Below, piece after piece: positions 41,381 to 49,793 of a DNA stretch of 64,000 nt; position 1 is the first letter of the stretch, and each line of letters begins with the position of its first letter. This stretch comes from Sinomonas notoginsengisoli (GTDB lineage: Bacteria > Actinomycetota > Actinomycetes > Actinomycetales > Micrococcaceae): contig NZ_JAIZDP010000012.1 in the NCBI RefSeq assembly GCF_021554725.1, positions 1-64,000 on the forward strand, given 5' to 3'. The notes beneath the pieces are model-generated. The model saw only the letters and a list, made by a program, of their open reading frames with translations. It made no database searches and was not told the DNA's origin. Made by a program: the position numbers and the translations under genes.

Positions 41381-42889
41381 TCAGACTCCCTGGACTGCGA
41401 GTTGGAGATATTCCTCGTCAGCGATCTCGCTGCGGGGGATGTCACGGATGACGGAGCCGTCCTTGAGGACGAGGACGCGGTCACTGACCGCGAGGAGCTC
41501 GGGATATTCGGAGGAGATGACAACGATCCCCTTCCCCGCGCTGGCGAGGTCCCGGATCATGTCCAGGATTTCGCTCTTTGTGCCGATGTCGACGCCGGCC
41601 GTGGGCTCGTCGAGGATGAGGATGTCCGGGTCGGTGCCCAGCCACTTCGCAATCACGACCTTCTGCTGGTTGCCTCCCGAGAGGAGGCGGACCGGACGCT
41701 GCGGGTGCGCGGCCTTGACCGCGAACTTTCCGATCAGCGTGCTGGAGAGGTCCTTCCCGGCGCCCTGGTTCAAAAATGGTCCCCGCTGGATCTGGCCCAG
41801 CAGCGGCAGCAGCAGGTTCTCCCGGACGGAGTGGTCCAGGACGAGCCCCTGCGCGCGGCGGTCCTCCGGGACGAGGGCGACGCCGGCGTCGATGGCCTGC
41901 TGCGGGGATCTCAGGCTGACCTTCTTCCCGCGGATCCGGACTTCGCCGCTGTCCACACGGTCTATCCCGAACAGCGCCCGCGCCAGCTCGGTGCGCCCGC
42001 TGCCCATCAGGCCGGCGAGGCCGAGGATCTCTCCGGGACGGAGCGTGAAGGACACGTCCCGCACCCGGCGGCCCGCGGTGAGGCCGCGCACCTCGAGGAG
42101 GGGCGCGCCGTCGTGCGCCGCGTGGTCCCGCTGCCGGTAGGCGAGCTGGCCCTCGATCTTCTTCCCCACGATGCCCTCGACGATCTGCTCGGGGGTGACG
42201 CTGGTCAGGGGCTCGGTCAGGAGCCGGCGCCCGTCGCGGAGGATCGTGATCCGGTCCGCGAGACGGTACACCTCGTCCATTCGGTGCGAAATGTAGATGA
42301 TCGAGATGCCTCGCGCCTTGAGCCGGTCGATGAGCTCGAAGAGGGCCTCGGACTCGTGGCGGGCCAGGCTGGCGGTCGGCTCATCCATGATGAGCACCTG
42401 GGCGTTCTGGGAGAGCGCCTTGGCGATCTCGGTCAGCTGCCAGTACGCGGTGCCGAGGCGCGAGACCCCGGCACGGGGGTCGACGTTGACCTCCATCTCG
42501 GCGAAGAGCTCCCTGGCCCTGCGGACAGCGGTGCGGTCGTCAATGAGGCGGGCGCGGTCCAACGGCTCGGCCGCGAGGAAGATGTTCTGTGCGACGGTCA
42601 GGCTCGGCACGAGGCTGAATTCCTGGAAGACCATGCCGATCCCTGCGGCCTTCGCGTCCTGGATCGAGGTGATCCGAACCGGCTTCCCGCTGATGAGGAT
42701 CTCCCCGGCGTCGGCCTGGTAGACGCCCTGAAGGATCTTCATGAGGGTCGACTTCCCGGCCCCATTCCCGCCCGCCAAGGCATGGACCTCGCCTCGTCGG
42801 ACGTCGAAGCCGACGTCCTTGAGGACCGGCACGCCGTTGAAGCCTTTGGAAACGGAGCGCATCTCGACGACGTTGTCTGCGGTGTTCAT
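41381..42889 (-). CDS. Sugar ABC transporter ATPase (RbsA-like, two ABC domains)
   Basis: 502 residues with two nucleotide-binding domains. The first has Walker A AGGNGAGKSTLMK and MDEPTASLARHE; its signature region is degenerate (TAYWQLTEIAKAL). The second has LMGSGRTELARALFG, signature LLSGGNQQKVVIAKWL and LDEPTAGVDIGTK. This is the fused RbsA/MglA/XylG architecture. The ATG at 42889 is chosen; the extension to 42925 lacks a ribosome-binding site. It powers import by the adjacent RbsC-like permease. Confidence 0.92.
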   Translation of the reverse strand: MNTADNVVEMRSVSKGFNGVPVLKDVGFDVRRGEVHALAGGNGAGKSTLMKILQGVYQADAGEILISGKPVRITSIQDAKAAGIGMVFQEFSLVPSLTVAQNIFLAAEPLDRARLIDDRTAVRRARELFAEMEVNVDPRAGVSRLGTAYWQLTEIAKALSQNAQVLIMDEPTASLARHESEALFELIDRLKARGISIIYISHRMDEVYRLADRITILRDGRRLLTEPLTSVTPEQIVEGIVGKKIEGQLAYRQRDHAAHDGAPLLEVRGLTAGRRVRDVSFTLRPGEILGLAGLMGSGRTELARALFGIDRVDSGEVRIRGKKVSLRSPQQAIDAGVALVPEDRRAQGLVLDHSVRENLLLPLLGQIQRGPFLNQGAGKDLSSTLIGKFAVKAAHPQRPVRLLSGGNQQKVVIAKWLGTDPDILILDEPTAGVDIGTKSEILDMIRDLASAGKGIVVISSEYPELLAVSDRVLVLKDGSVIRDIPRSEIADEEYLQLAVQGV

Positions 42890-42941
42890 GGTTGCCTTTC
42901 GGTGGGTGCGGGGGCTTAGGCCCACGCACCTACGGCTCGTG

Positions 42942-44102
42942 CTACTTCTTGAAAGAATCCTGGAGATCCTTGGGGGCGTCCTCGTGGTAGACCTTCTTCC
43001 ACGCCTCGAGGACGTTCGAGTGGTCGACCGGCAGGGCGCTGAGGGCTACATAGGCGGGGGCCTGCTTGCCGATGAGCGAACCTGCCGCGAGGCGGGCCTC
43101 CGCGCCGCCCTGGTCGAACGGCACCTGTGCGCCGAGGCCGACGACGAGCTCGTTCTTGGCCAGACCGATGGCGACGTTCTTGCCGAGGTCCTCGGTGGCG
43201 ATCTTCAAGTCCTGCCGGCCCGAGGCGCGGGCGGCGGCTATGACACCCTCCGCCGGCACGTCCCAGACGGCCCAGATGCCGGAGAGGTCCGCGTACTTGC
43301 TCAGCATTGCGTTGGCCGCAGCCTGCGCGTCGCCTGCGAAGTCGGGACCGGCGATGCCCTTCTCCTCGACGATCTTGATGTCCGGGTACTCCTTCTGGAT
43401 GGTCTCCTTGAAGCCCTGGTAGCGCTGCTTCGTCACGAAGAAGTCGGCCTGGTGGAAGACGACGCCGATCTTGCCCTTGCCGCCGAGGGCCTTGGCCATC
43501 TCGTGGGCTGAGACGACGCCGTTGCCGTAGTTGTCCGCCGAGACCGCCGAGACGTAGTCCTTGCCGGCGGTGAGTCCCTGCGGGACGTTGTCCATGAAGA
43601 CGAGCTTGGCGCCGGCTGCCGAGGCCTTCTTGTATGCGGAGGCGGTGGCGACCGGGTCCGTGGGGATGGAGACGATGATGTTCGGCTTCTGCGTCAGGAC
43701 GGTCTCGAGGTCGGAGACCTGCTTGTCCGGCTTGAAGTTCGCGTCGGTCGTGGCGACGACCTTGATGCCGAGCTTCTCGAACTCCGCCTTGAGGCCGTTC
43801 ACCTGGGCGGTAGCCCAGTCATTGCCGCCGTAGTGCATCACGATGGCGGCGGTGGCCCCCAAGGCCTTGACCTTGGCGACCTCGTCAGGGGTCAGGTCCG
43901 CGGCGGAGACAGGGGAGGGGGTCTCCCCATTGGGGCCCTTGCTGACAACCTTGCCGGTGATCTCCTTCAGGGCGGCCTCGGCTTTCTGGGAGACGCCGGA
44001 ATCGGCGGTGCCGGCGCTGTTCGACGATGAGCTGCATCCGGTGGCGGTGAGGGCGAGCGCGAGGCCCGCCGCCGCTGCGAGGAGGGGTGTCCTGCGGATC
44101 AT
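42942..44102 (-). CDS. Sugar ABC transporter substrate-binding lipoprotein
   Basis: 386 residues. The signal peptide ends in the lipobox LTATGC|S, so the mature protein is lipid-anchored outside the membrane. The periplasmic-binding-protein type 1 domain includes GATAAIVMHYGGNDWATAQV, NIIVSIPTDPVATASAYKKA and LSGIWAVWDVPAEGVIAAAR. It captures the sugar for the RbsC/RbsA-like importer. Substrate preference cannot be read directly; the enzyme set suggests an anhydro- or modified glucose. It is separated from the ATPase by 52 bases. Confidence 0.92.
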   Translation of the reverse strand: MIRRTPLLAAAAGLALALTATGCSSSSNSAGTADSGVSQKAEAALKEITGKVVSKGPNGETPSPVSAADLTPDEVAKVKALGATAAIVMHYGGNDWATAQVNGLKAEFEKLGIKVVATTDANFKPDKQVSDLETVLTQKPNIIVSIPTDPVATASAYKKASAAGAKLVFMDNVPQGLTAGKDYVSAVSADNYGNGVVSAHEMAKALGGKGKIGVVFHQADFFVTKQRYQGFKETIQKEYPDIKIVEEKGIAGPDFAGDAQAAANAMLSKYADLSGIWAVWDVPAEGVIAAARASGRQDLKIATEDLGKNVAIGLAKNELVVGLGAQVPFDQGGAEARLAAGSLIGKQAPAYVALSALPVDHSNVLEAWKKVYHEDAPKDLQDSFKK

Positions 44103-44202
44103 GGTATTTCTCCTGATGGGGGATGGGTGGAGTATTGCGGGGAGTCAGGCAGCTACCGACGTTCGGCGAGGAAAATCGCTGCCGTGGGGAGGAACGGGGG
44201 GG

Positions 44203-44694
44203 TCAGGCGAGCGCTATCGCGAGAGCAGGGGGGGTCGGCGAGAGGACGAGCGCGCCGTCGGTTGCGGCTGCGCGCACTGCGGCAGCCTTGTCGGGGGAGG
44301 CGAGGAACGCCTCCGCGTAGGGCTTGTCGAAGAAGAGTCCGAGTGAGCACGGCCCTAGCCTGCGGCGGACCCATGCCACGACATCGGACGACACCGTCGC
44401 CATGTCGCCGTGCAGGTTCACCTGGGCCGGGTCCGCGGTCGTCACCGCCGCGAGGACCTTCGCGGGGTCCACGGTGACCACGAGGCTCGCCCAGAGCGCT
44501 CCCTTGTGGAAGACGCCGACCACCGCCGAGGAGCCTGGGCGGACGAAGGCGTCGATCGCCCGGGAGAAGTCCGCGCCCAGCGCCGAGCTGCCGTCGAGGA
44601 GCCGCTGAGCGTGGGACCATTGGCCGCCATCGATGTTCAGGACCTCGACGTCAGGGTGGAGCGCCAGAACCTCGGCAATCTCGCCGTCGTGCAT
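44203..44694 (-). CDS. Hypothetical protein, first gene of the sugar operon
   Basis: 163 residues from ATG 44694 (GGAGAGGAGGACACC upstream). Features are EVLALHPDVEVLNIDGGQWS, DAFVRPGSSAVVGVFHKGAL, TADPAQVNLHGDMATVSSDV and CSLGLFFDKPYAEAFL. No recognised domain, signal peptide or membrane helix. It stands directly behind the twin operators and 100 bases ahead of the binding-protein gene, so it is under the same control; its role is unknown. Confidence 0.7.
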   Translation of the reverse strand: MHDGEIAEVLALHPDVEVLNIDGGQWSHAQRLLDGSSALGADFSRAIDAFVRPGSSAVVGVFHKGALWASLVVTVDPAKVLAAVTTADPAQVNLHGDMATVSSDVVAWVRRRLGPCSLGLFFDKPYAEAFLASPDKAAAVRAAATDGALVLSPTPPALAIALA

Positions 44695-44730
44695 GGTGTC
44701 CTCCTCTCCCTCGAGGTCATAGCACCTTCT

Positions 44731-44766
44731 GTGAACGTTCACGGTCCTATCATCGTGAACGTTCAC
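44731..44766. promoter_or_regulatory. Twin LacI-family operators
   Basis: The perfect palindrome GTGAACGTTCAC occurs twice, at 44731-44742 and 44755-44766, with centres 24 bases apart. They lie between the LacI-type regulator stop (44819 side) and the first operon gene (44694). The central CG and the dyad are typical of LacI/GalR operators. Two sites roughly two helical turns apart suggest cooperative binding over the operon promoter. Confidence 0.88.
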
Positions 44767-44818
44767 GGCTGTTGGTGTCAAGCATCACAGGAAAGTGAGG
44801 TCTAGATCTCGCTTCGGC

Positions 44819-45850
44819 TCAGTCCTCGGCGCGCAGCCGGGCTGGCATGGTGCTCTCTCGGACTACGAGGGTAGGGACGCTCGGTGTCCGGTCTGCCTCG
44901 CGGCCCTCGATCGCGCCGATGAGCACGTCGATGCTGGCCTGGGCCAAAGCGCGGAAGTCCTGCCGCACCGTCGTGAGGGGCGGGAGGAAGTAGTCCGAGC
45001 CCTCGACGTCGTCGAAACCCACAATGCTGACATCGTGGGGAACGCGGATGCCATGCTCGGCGAAGGCACGGATGAGTCCGAGGGCCGTGTGGTCGCTCAC
45101 CGCGAAGATGGCCTGCGGCACTCGTCCCTCGTCGACGAGGCGGAGGCCGGTCTCATAGGCCCACCGGGGGCTCCAGTCGCCCTCGAGGCAGAGGCCCGGC
45201 GTGAGGCCTGCGTCGCGAAGGGCGGCCTCCCACCCGCGCTTGCGCACGCGTCCGTCGAACCACTCCATCGAGCCGGCGATGTGCGCGATGTCGGTGTGGC
45301 CCAAGTCGATCAGGTGCTGGGTGGCCATGCGTGCGCCCAACTCCTGGTTCTCGGAGTAGGTGAACACGTTGGGGGTCGATGACGCGCCCGCGGCGATCAT
45401 CTCGAGCGGGACCCGCCGCGGTGTATTCCAGACCGCCGCTGCCAGAGGAACGCGTGGGGCGATTGCGATGACGCCCGCGACCCCGACATCCTCGAGCGAG
45501 TCGAGGGCCTTGGGGACTGAGTCCTCATACGGTTCTTCGACGGTCACCACTGTGGTGCCGTACCCCTTCTGGCGCGCCACGTTCTCAAGGGCGATGAGGG
45601 TGCCCACGGGACCGAATCTGGGGGAGCCGTCCGTGAGGATCCCAATCACCATCGAGCGGTTCGTGACGAGCGCCGTCGCCGTCCGGTTACGGCGGTAGCC
45701 GACCTCCTTGATGACCGCTAGGACCCGTTCGCGCGTTGTGGGGCTGACGTCTGGGGCGCTGTTGATGACCCGCGAGACGGTCTGGTAGGAGACACCGGCG
45801 ATCCTGGCCACGTCCGTGATGCTCGGCTTCCGCCGCAACGTCTGTGCCAC
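44819..45850 (-). CDS. LacI-family transcriptional regulator
   Basis: 343 residues. The N-terminal LacI helix-turn-helix and hinge are SITDVARIAGVSYQTVSRVI and PTTRERVLAVIKEVGYRRNR. The C-terminal sugar-binding domain includes HIAGSMEWFDGRVRKRGW, AIFAVSDHTALGLIRAF and VSIVGFDDVEGSDYFLPPLT. It is encoded just upstream of, and in the same direction as, the sugar operon and almost certainly binds the GTGAACGTTCAC pair at 44731-44766. The inducer is probably the operon's sugar or a keto-derivative. Confidence 0.92.
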   Translation of the reverse strand: MAQTLRRKPSITDVARIAGVSYQTVSRVINSAPDVSPTTRERVLAVIKEVGYRRNRTATALVTNRSMVIGILTDGSPRFGPVGTLIALENVARQKGYGTTVVTVEEPYEDSVPKALDSLEDVGVAGVIAIAPRVPLAAAVWNTPRRVPLEMIAAGASSTPNVFTYSENQELGARMATQHLIDLGHTDIAHIAGSMEWFDGRVRKRGWEAALRDAGLTPGLCLEGDWSPRWAYETGLRLVDEGRVPQAIFAVSDHTALGLIRAFAEHGIRVPHDVSIVGFDDVEGSDYFLPPLTTVRQDFRALAQASIDVLIGAIEGREADRTPSVPTLVVRESTMPARLRAED

Positions 45851-45899
45851 AGGCCACTCCCCTCATGCTCCGTTGGCACAACATTACGGCCGGGTGCCG

Positions 45900-46013
45900 C
45901 TCTGCGGGAAACCCATGCGCCGCGACGCGGGCATCGGGGACGTCCGCCAGAGGCGCGCCCTTCAGCAGCTCAGCCCCGGCCTTGAGGACCAGCGACGCCT
46001 CCAGCTCATTCAC
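45900..46013 (-). pseudogene. Fragment of a small gene like the one at 49557-49793
   Basis: The first ~20 codons, from GTG 46013 (MNELEASLVLKAGAELLKG), match the intact protein at 49557-49793 (MNEYEASLVLRAGAELLQ). Resemblance then disappears, so this is an N-terminal stub or a strongly diverged relative. It follows the addA-tail remnant. The rest of 45851-46186 holds nothing else that I recognise. Confidence 0.6.
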
Positions 46014-46084
46014 TCATTTCCTGCCTCCTTCGGCGATCACGAGCATGCCCCGAGAGCATTGCCGACGCGGCCGTCGCGTCGGGA

Positions 46085-46185
46085 CTCGGCTACCTCGAAC
46101 ACCCGTCCCAGCGTCGGCAGGTCCATGAGCACCCGCAGGACGCGCTTGCCGGTCGCCGCCTCAATGGCCTGCCGGTAGGCGTGTG
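46085..46185 (-). pseudogene. Remnant of the addA-like helicase-nuclease 3' end
   Basis: Reads YRQAIEAATGKRVLRVLMDL then PTLGRVFEV, against YREAVEAATGKPVLRILMHL and PALGRVFEV at the C-terminus of the intact gene (54923-58210). About 95 bases align at roughly 85% identity by eye. The rest of the gene is absent. It is a duplicated or recombined scrap. Confidence 0.75.
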
Positions 46186-46186
46186 C

Positions 46187-46435
46187 CTACCTCCGGCGTC
46201 CAGTTCCCTGTGAGGGGCCACGGCGCGTGCGGCGCCAGTCGGAATCGTCCTCGAGGTCCTGATGGAACGCTTCCGGGAACAGCGTCCAGTAGTTGCGGTT
46301 CTCGCGTTCCTTGAAGTCGGCGCGGCTTTCGCGGCTGTCGCCGGCTTTAGCTGGAGGCCGCCCCGCCTTTTTCCGTGCGGTCACTTTCTCCTTATTCCGC
46401 GCCTGGCTGCGGCCGACCGCACCGGTTTCGGACAT
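46187..46435 (-). CDS. Small basic hypothetical protein
   Basis: 82 residues from ATG 46435. The N-terminal half is very basic (ARNKEKVTARKKAGRPPAKA); the rest has FKERENRNYWTLFPEAFHQD and an Arg-rich end. No known domain. It starts five bases after the stop of the short zinc-ribbon gene and so probably belongs to the thermonuclease transcription unit. The basic composition could mean nucleic-acid binding, which is speculation. Confidence 0.5.
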   Translation of the reverse strand: MSETGAVGRSQARNKEKVTARKKAGRPPAKAGDSRESRADFKERENRNYWTLFPEAFHQDLEDDSDWRRTRRGPSQGTGRRR

Positions 46436-46440
46436 GACGG

Positions 46441-46563
46441 TCAGCTCGCCGACGCCTTTGCAGAGAGATTCCCATCCCGTCCGGCGTGGCGGGTGACCCG
46501 TCCGCCAGGCGGGTTGGTGGGGATTTTGCCACACGCTGGGCACTTTTCCTGGACCATAGCCAT
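46441..46563 (-). CDS. Very small zinc-ribbon-like protein
   Basis: A 40-residue frame (ATG 46563, with AGGAAG upstream; alternative ATG 46557). It contains EKCPACGKIPTNPPGG then RVTRHAGRDG, that is a CxxC knuckle followed by basic residues. It fits exactly in the gap between the thermonuclease stop (46569) and the next small gene (46435). Tight spacing on both sides and the metal-binding pair make it more than a chance frame, but this is unverified. Confidence 0.5.
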   Translation of the reverse strand: MAMVQEKCPACGKIPTNPPGGRVTRHAGRDGNLSAKASAS

Positions 46564-46568
46564 CCCGG

Positions 46569-47720
46569 CTACTTCCTGGCCTTCTCGGGACATGGTGTCC
46601 ATGATTTCCCGCCGGGGGCATAGCAGCGCGGGCCAACGTACCCCGGATACGGATTGCTCTGGGTCGGAGCCTCACCGTAGCCGGGGGCCTTCTCCGGGCA
46701 CGGGGTCCATGTCTGGCCCCCCGGTGCGTAGCAGCGCGGCCCGTAGTACCCCGGATAGGGGTTCTGCTGTGAAGGTGCAGGCTGGGCGCGGTTCCGGGCC
46801 GCGTCGGCCTGCGCCCTCGCGGCTGCTTCGGCTTCTGCTGCCGCCTTGGCTCGTGCTTCCTCGGCGGCCTTAGCAGCGGCCTCTTCCGCTTTGCGTTGCT
46901 CCTCGGCGGCCCGTGCTTCGGCTGCTTTGCGTTCTTCCTCAGCCTTGACCGACGCCGCCCGTTCCGTGAGCGCCTTGTGGCGGCCGTCCGCCCTCGCTAG
47001 CGCTTCAGTGACCCTGCTCGTGGCCGCGCTGAGCCTAGTGCTGCCGATTGCACTGATCAGCACAGCGTTCTGCGCACCGTTCAGGATGTCTGTGCCGGCA
47101 CGGGCGCCGGAGATCGTTGTGAGGAGGGCGGCTGCGGAGGCTGAAATGTCTGCCGATGACGCATTCGCGGCTGGATCGGTGATGGCAGTGAGCGCCGTGA
47201 CCTGGTCCTGTGCCACGGTCTCCGGACTGCAGGCGAGGGTGTCCTGGAAGAGTCCGGCCTTCTTGGCCTGGGCCTCTTCTTGGGCTGCCTTCACCTCGCT
47301 GAAGTACTTGGTGTTGGGCGAGATCGACATTGCGATCCCGAGTCCCGCGCGGGCAATTGACGCGTTGACCAGTTCGTCCCCGACGAACGTCGCTGCGAGC
47401 GCGCGGTCGTACTTGTCCGTCTTCTCCTCATCGAACCGGAGGGTGACCGTCTTCCCGGTCGGCAGCTTGCCTTCGAGGAACCGTGTCGCCTCCGGCCCAA
47501 GGCACTGGACGATCTTGTTCGGATGCTTCGTTTCGGGAGTGTCGACGTTCAGGAGGCGGACCGTCTTCTTCTGGCCGCTGTACTCGGCCTCAAACGTATC
47601 GCCGTCCACAACCCGGACGATCTTCGCCTGCACAGAGCCGTCTGAAGAGCAGGAAGTAAGTCCCCCAGGAACGGTGATGCCGAGAACGGCAAGCAGCAGA
47701 AAGGCGCGACGACGCGCCAT
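46569..47720 (-). CDS. Secreted thermonuclease-like lipoprotein with C-terminal repeats
   Basis: 383 residues from ATG 47720. The leader LLLAVLGITVPGGLTSC|S carries a lipobox. The SNase (thermonuclease) domain follows at about 30-160: VVDGDTFEAEYSGQKKTVRL, LNVDTPETKHPN and KYDRALAATF, with the Asp, Arg and Glu catalytic pattern. Then come a helical region and a long Ala/Glu-rich coiled coil (EEERKAAEARAAEEQRKAEE...). The C-terminus has two copies of a 30-residue module, NPYPGYYGPRCYAPGGQTW and NPYPGYVGPRCYAPGGKSW, each closing with TPCPEKA. The modules may be a wall-binding or disulfide-bonded tail. TTG 47732 and GTG 47753 are alternative starts, since AGGGGA lies farther upstream. Confidence 0.85.
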   Translation of the reverse strand: MARRRAFLLLAVLGITVPGGLTSCSSDGSVQAKIVRVVDGDTFEAEYSGQKKTVRLLNVDTPETKHPNKIVQCLGPEATRFLEGKLPTGKTVTLRFDEEKTDKYDRALAATFVGDELVNASIARAGLGIAMSISPNTKYFSEVKAAQEEAQAKKAGLFQDTLACSPETVAQDQVTALTAITDPAANASSADISASAAALLTTISGARAGTDILNGAQNAVLISAIGSTRLSAATSRVTEALARADGRHKALTERAASVKAEEERKAAEARAAEEQRKAEEAAAKAAEEARAKAAAEAEAAARAQADAARNRAQPAPSQQNPYPGYYGPRCYAPGGQTWTPCPEKAPGYGEAPTQSNPYPGYVGPRCYAPGGKSWTPCPEKARK

Positions 47721-47986
47721 TGTATGTATCAAAGTGAATCCCCTAATTAACACTTCGAGGGCCGCGGGGTGCGAAGCGCGGACCGTTGTAGACGTTCATT
47801 GTACGTTCAATCGGCAGCCCCGGCGCCACCCGATAACGTGCCCAGCGACTCTGTCGTGAGTGGTGCGGCATCGCCCTCGCTGCGCAGATCGCCCGCTCGA
47901 CCGCCTGATTTTGATGGGTGACGGCTTCATGCGGTGCCAACGTTTATCATGTCGAGCCCGAATTGCACGGCAGGTAGATTCGAGAC

Positions 47987-49381
47987 ATGCCCGACTCCGA
48001 CCACGCCACCGTGTCCACCCTCAAAGCCCGCCTCCCGGAGGGTCGGGTCCTGACCGCGGAGGCGTCCTTCGCAGGCTATCTCCACGACGAAGGCGAGTGG
48101 GCCGTCTATGGCACCCCACGCGCCGTCGTGCGTCCGGAGACGACTGAGGAGGTGGCCGCGGTGGTGCGCTGGTGCGTGGAGACGGGCACGCCGCTCGTGC
48201 CGCGCGGGGCGGGGACTGGGCTCTCGGGTGGGGCCAACGCGATCGAGGGCTGCGTCGTCGTCTCGTTCGAGCGGATGAACGCGGTGGTCGAGGTCAACGA
48301 GGCCGAGCGCTGGGCCCGCGTCCAGCCCGGCGTGGTCAACGACCACCTGCGGGCCCACGTGGCCGAGCATGGTCTCTGGTACCCGCCGGACCCGGCCTCG
48401 TCACCGTGGTCCACGATCGGCGGCAACGTCGCGACCAACGCCGGCGGCATCTGCTGCGTCAAGTACGGCGTGACCCGCGACTACGTGCTCGAGCTCGAGG
48501 TGGTCACCGGCACGGGGGAGATCACGCGGCTGGGCACCAGGACGGCGAAGGGCGTGGCGGGCTACAACCTCGTGGGCCTCATCGTGGGCTCGGAGGGCAC
48601 GCTCGCCGTCGTGACCGAGGTGGTGCTGCGGCTGCGGCCCCTGCCGCCGGCGCCGATCACGGTGGCCGGCATGTTCGACTCGCTAGTGGACGCCGGCCGG
48701 GCCGTCGCGCTCGTGGCCGAGTCCGGGATCAGCCCCTCGGTGCTCGAGCTCGTGGACCGCCACTGCCTCAAGGCCGTGGACGAGTGGAAGCACATGGGCC
48801 TGTCCACGGACGCGAACGCGGTGCTGATCGGCCGCTCGGATGCGCGCGGCGAGCAGGGCGAGTTCGAGGCCGCCGAGCTCGCGCGCTGCTTCGAGGAGGC
48901 CGGGGCGAGCTTCGCCGCGGTCTCGGCCGACGAGCAGGAGTCCGAGGCCCTCTACGCCGCCCGCCGCCTCGCCTACCCGGCGCTCGAGCGGCTCGGCCCG
49001 GTCCTCACCGAGGACGTGTGCGTGCCCAAGGCCAAGGTTCCCGAGGTGCTCGCGCGGATTGAGCAGATCGCCGCGGCCCACGACGTGTTGATCGCCAACA
49101 TCGCCCACGCCGGCGACGGCAACCTCCACCCGCTCATCATCACCCAGCCCGGGGACGACGCCGCGAAGGCCCGCGCGCACGCCGCCTTCAGCGAGATCAT
49201 CGACGCCGCCCTCGCCGCTGGCGGCACCGTGAGCGGCGAGCACGGCGTCGGGACCCTCAAGCTCGACGGGCTGGCCAAGGAGCTCCCGCCGGCGAGCCTG
49301 GCCCTGCACCATGCGGTCAAGCGCGCCATGGACCCGCACGGCATCCTCAACCCCGGCCGCGCGATCCCGCCGCTGGCGTGA
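47987..49381 (+). CDS. FAD-linked oxidase, GlcD / D-lactate dehydrogenase type
   Basis: 464 residues. The PCMH FAD domain has TPLVPRGAGTGLSGGANAIE and STIGGNVATNAGGICCVKYG; the cap and C-terminal part have LIANIAHAGDGNLHPLII and GGTVSGEHGVGTLKL, with the flavin-cap His and Glu. Relatives oxidise D-lactate, glycolate or D-2-hydroxyglutarate and pass electrons to quinone or cytochrome. The start is ATG 47987. No iron-sulfur GlcF partner is adjacent, which favours a single-subunit D-lactate dehydrogenase. The upstream 233 bases carry the promoter, with no other feature seen. Confidence 0.92.
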   Translation: MPDSDHATVSTLKARLPEGRVLTAEASFAGYLHDEGEWAVYGTPRAVVRPETTEEVAAVVRWCVETGTPLVPRGAGTGLSGGANAIEGCVVVSFERMNAVVEVNEAERWARVQPGVVNDHLRAHVAEHGLWYPPDPASSPWSTIGGNVATNAGGICCVKYGVTRDYVLELEVVTGTGEITRLGTRTAKGVAGYNLVGLIVGSEGTLAVVTEVVLRLRPLPPAPITVAGMFDSLVDAGRAVALVAESGISPSVLELVDRHCLKAVDEWKHMGLSTDANAVLIGRSDARGEQGEFEAAELARCFEEAGASFAAVSADEQESEALYAARRLAYPALERLGPVLTEDVCVPKAKVPEVLARIEQIAAAHDVLIANIAHAGDGNLHPLIITQPGDDAAKARAHAAFSEIIDAALAAGGTVSGEHGVGTLKLDGLAKELPPASLALHHAVKRAMDPHGILNPGRAIPPLA

Positions 49382-49556
49382 TGCGCTCCGATCTGGCGAG
49401 TAAAGGCGGTTCAGCGTAGACGGCTTCACCTTCCCGTGAGTACCGGCGCGGGGAGGAACAACGCCCAAAAGAAGCGATAGGTGTGGTGCGCGCGCAAGGC
49501 CGCCCGCGCCGTCGTCCGCATCCACGGAGCGAACGCGCTAAGGCCAGGGCCGGCCG

Positions 49557-49793
49557 TCACTGCTCGGCGACGTCGTCCGCCACCCGGCGGAGGTCCTGGC
49601 ACCAGCCCATCGACCGGTTCCGGTGAAGCGAGGCGCCCTCGAAGTTCTGCAGGGCGTCGGCGAGGGAGTTCAGCGCCGCCGAGACGTTCGCCCTCACCGC
49701 CTCGTAGCCCTCGTCAGAGCGGGGATCCCCGGAGGCGGTCTGCAGCAGCTCCGCACCCGCGCGGAGCACCAGCGATGCCTCGTACTCATTCAT
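49557..49793 (-). CDS. Small hypothetical protein
   Basis: 78 residues: NEYEASLVLRAGAELLQTAS, VRANVSAALNSLADALQNFE and SMGWCQDLRRVADDVAEQ. It is helical and acidic, with no known domain. The start (ATG 49793) overlaps the stop of the upstream gene by four bases. An N-terminal stub of a relative lies at 45900-46013, suggesting a small family in this genome. Confidence 0.65.
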   Translation of the reverse strand: MNEYEASLVLRAGAELLQTASGDPRSDEGYEAVRANVSAALNSLADALQNFEGASLHRNRSMGWCQDLRRVADDVAEQ

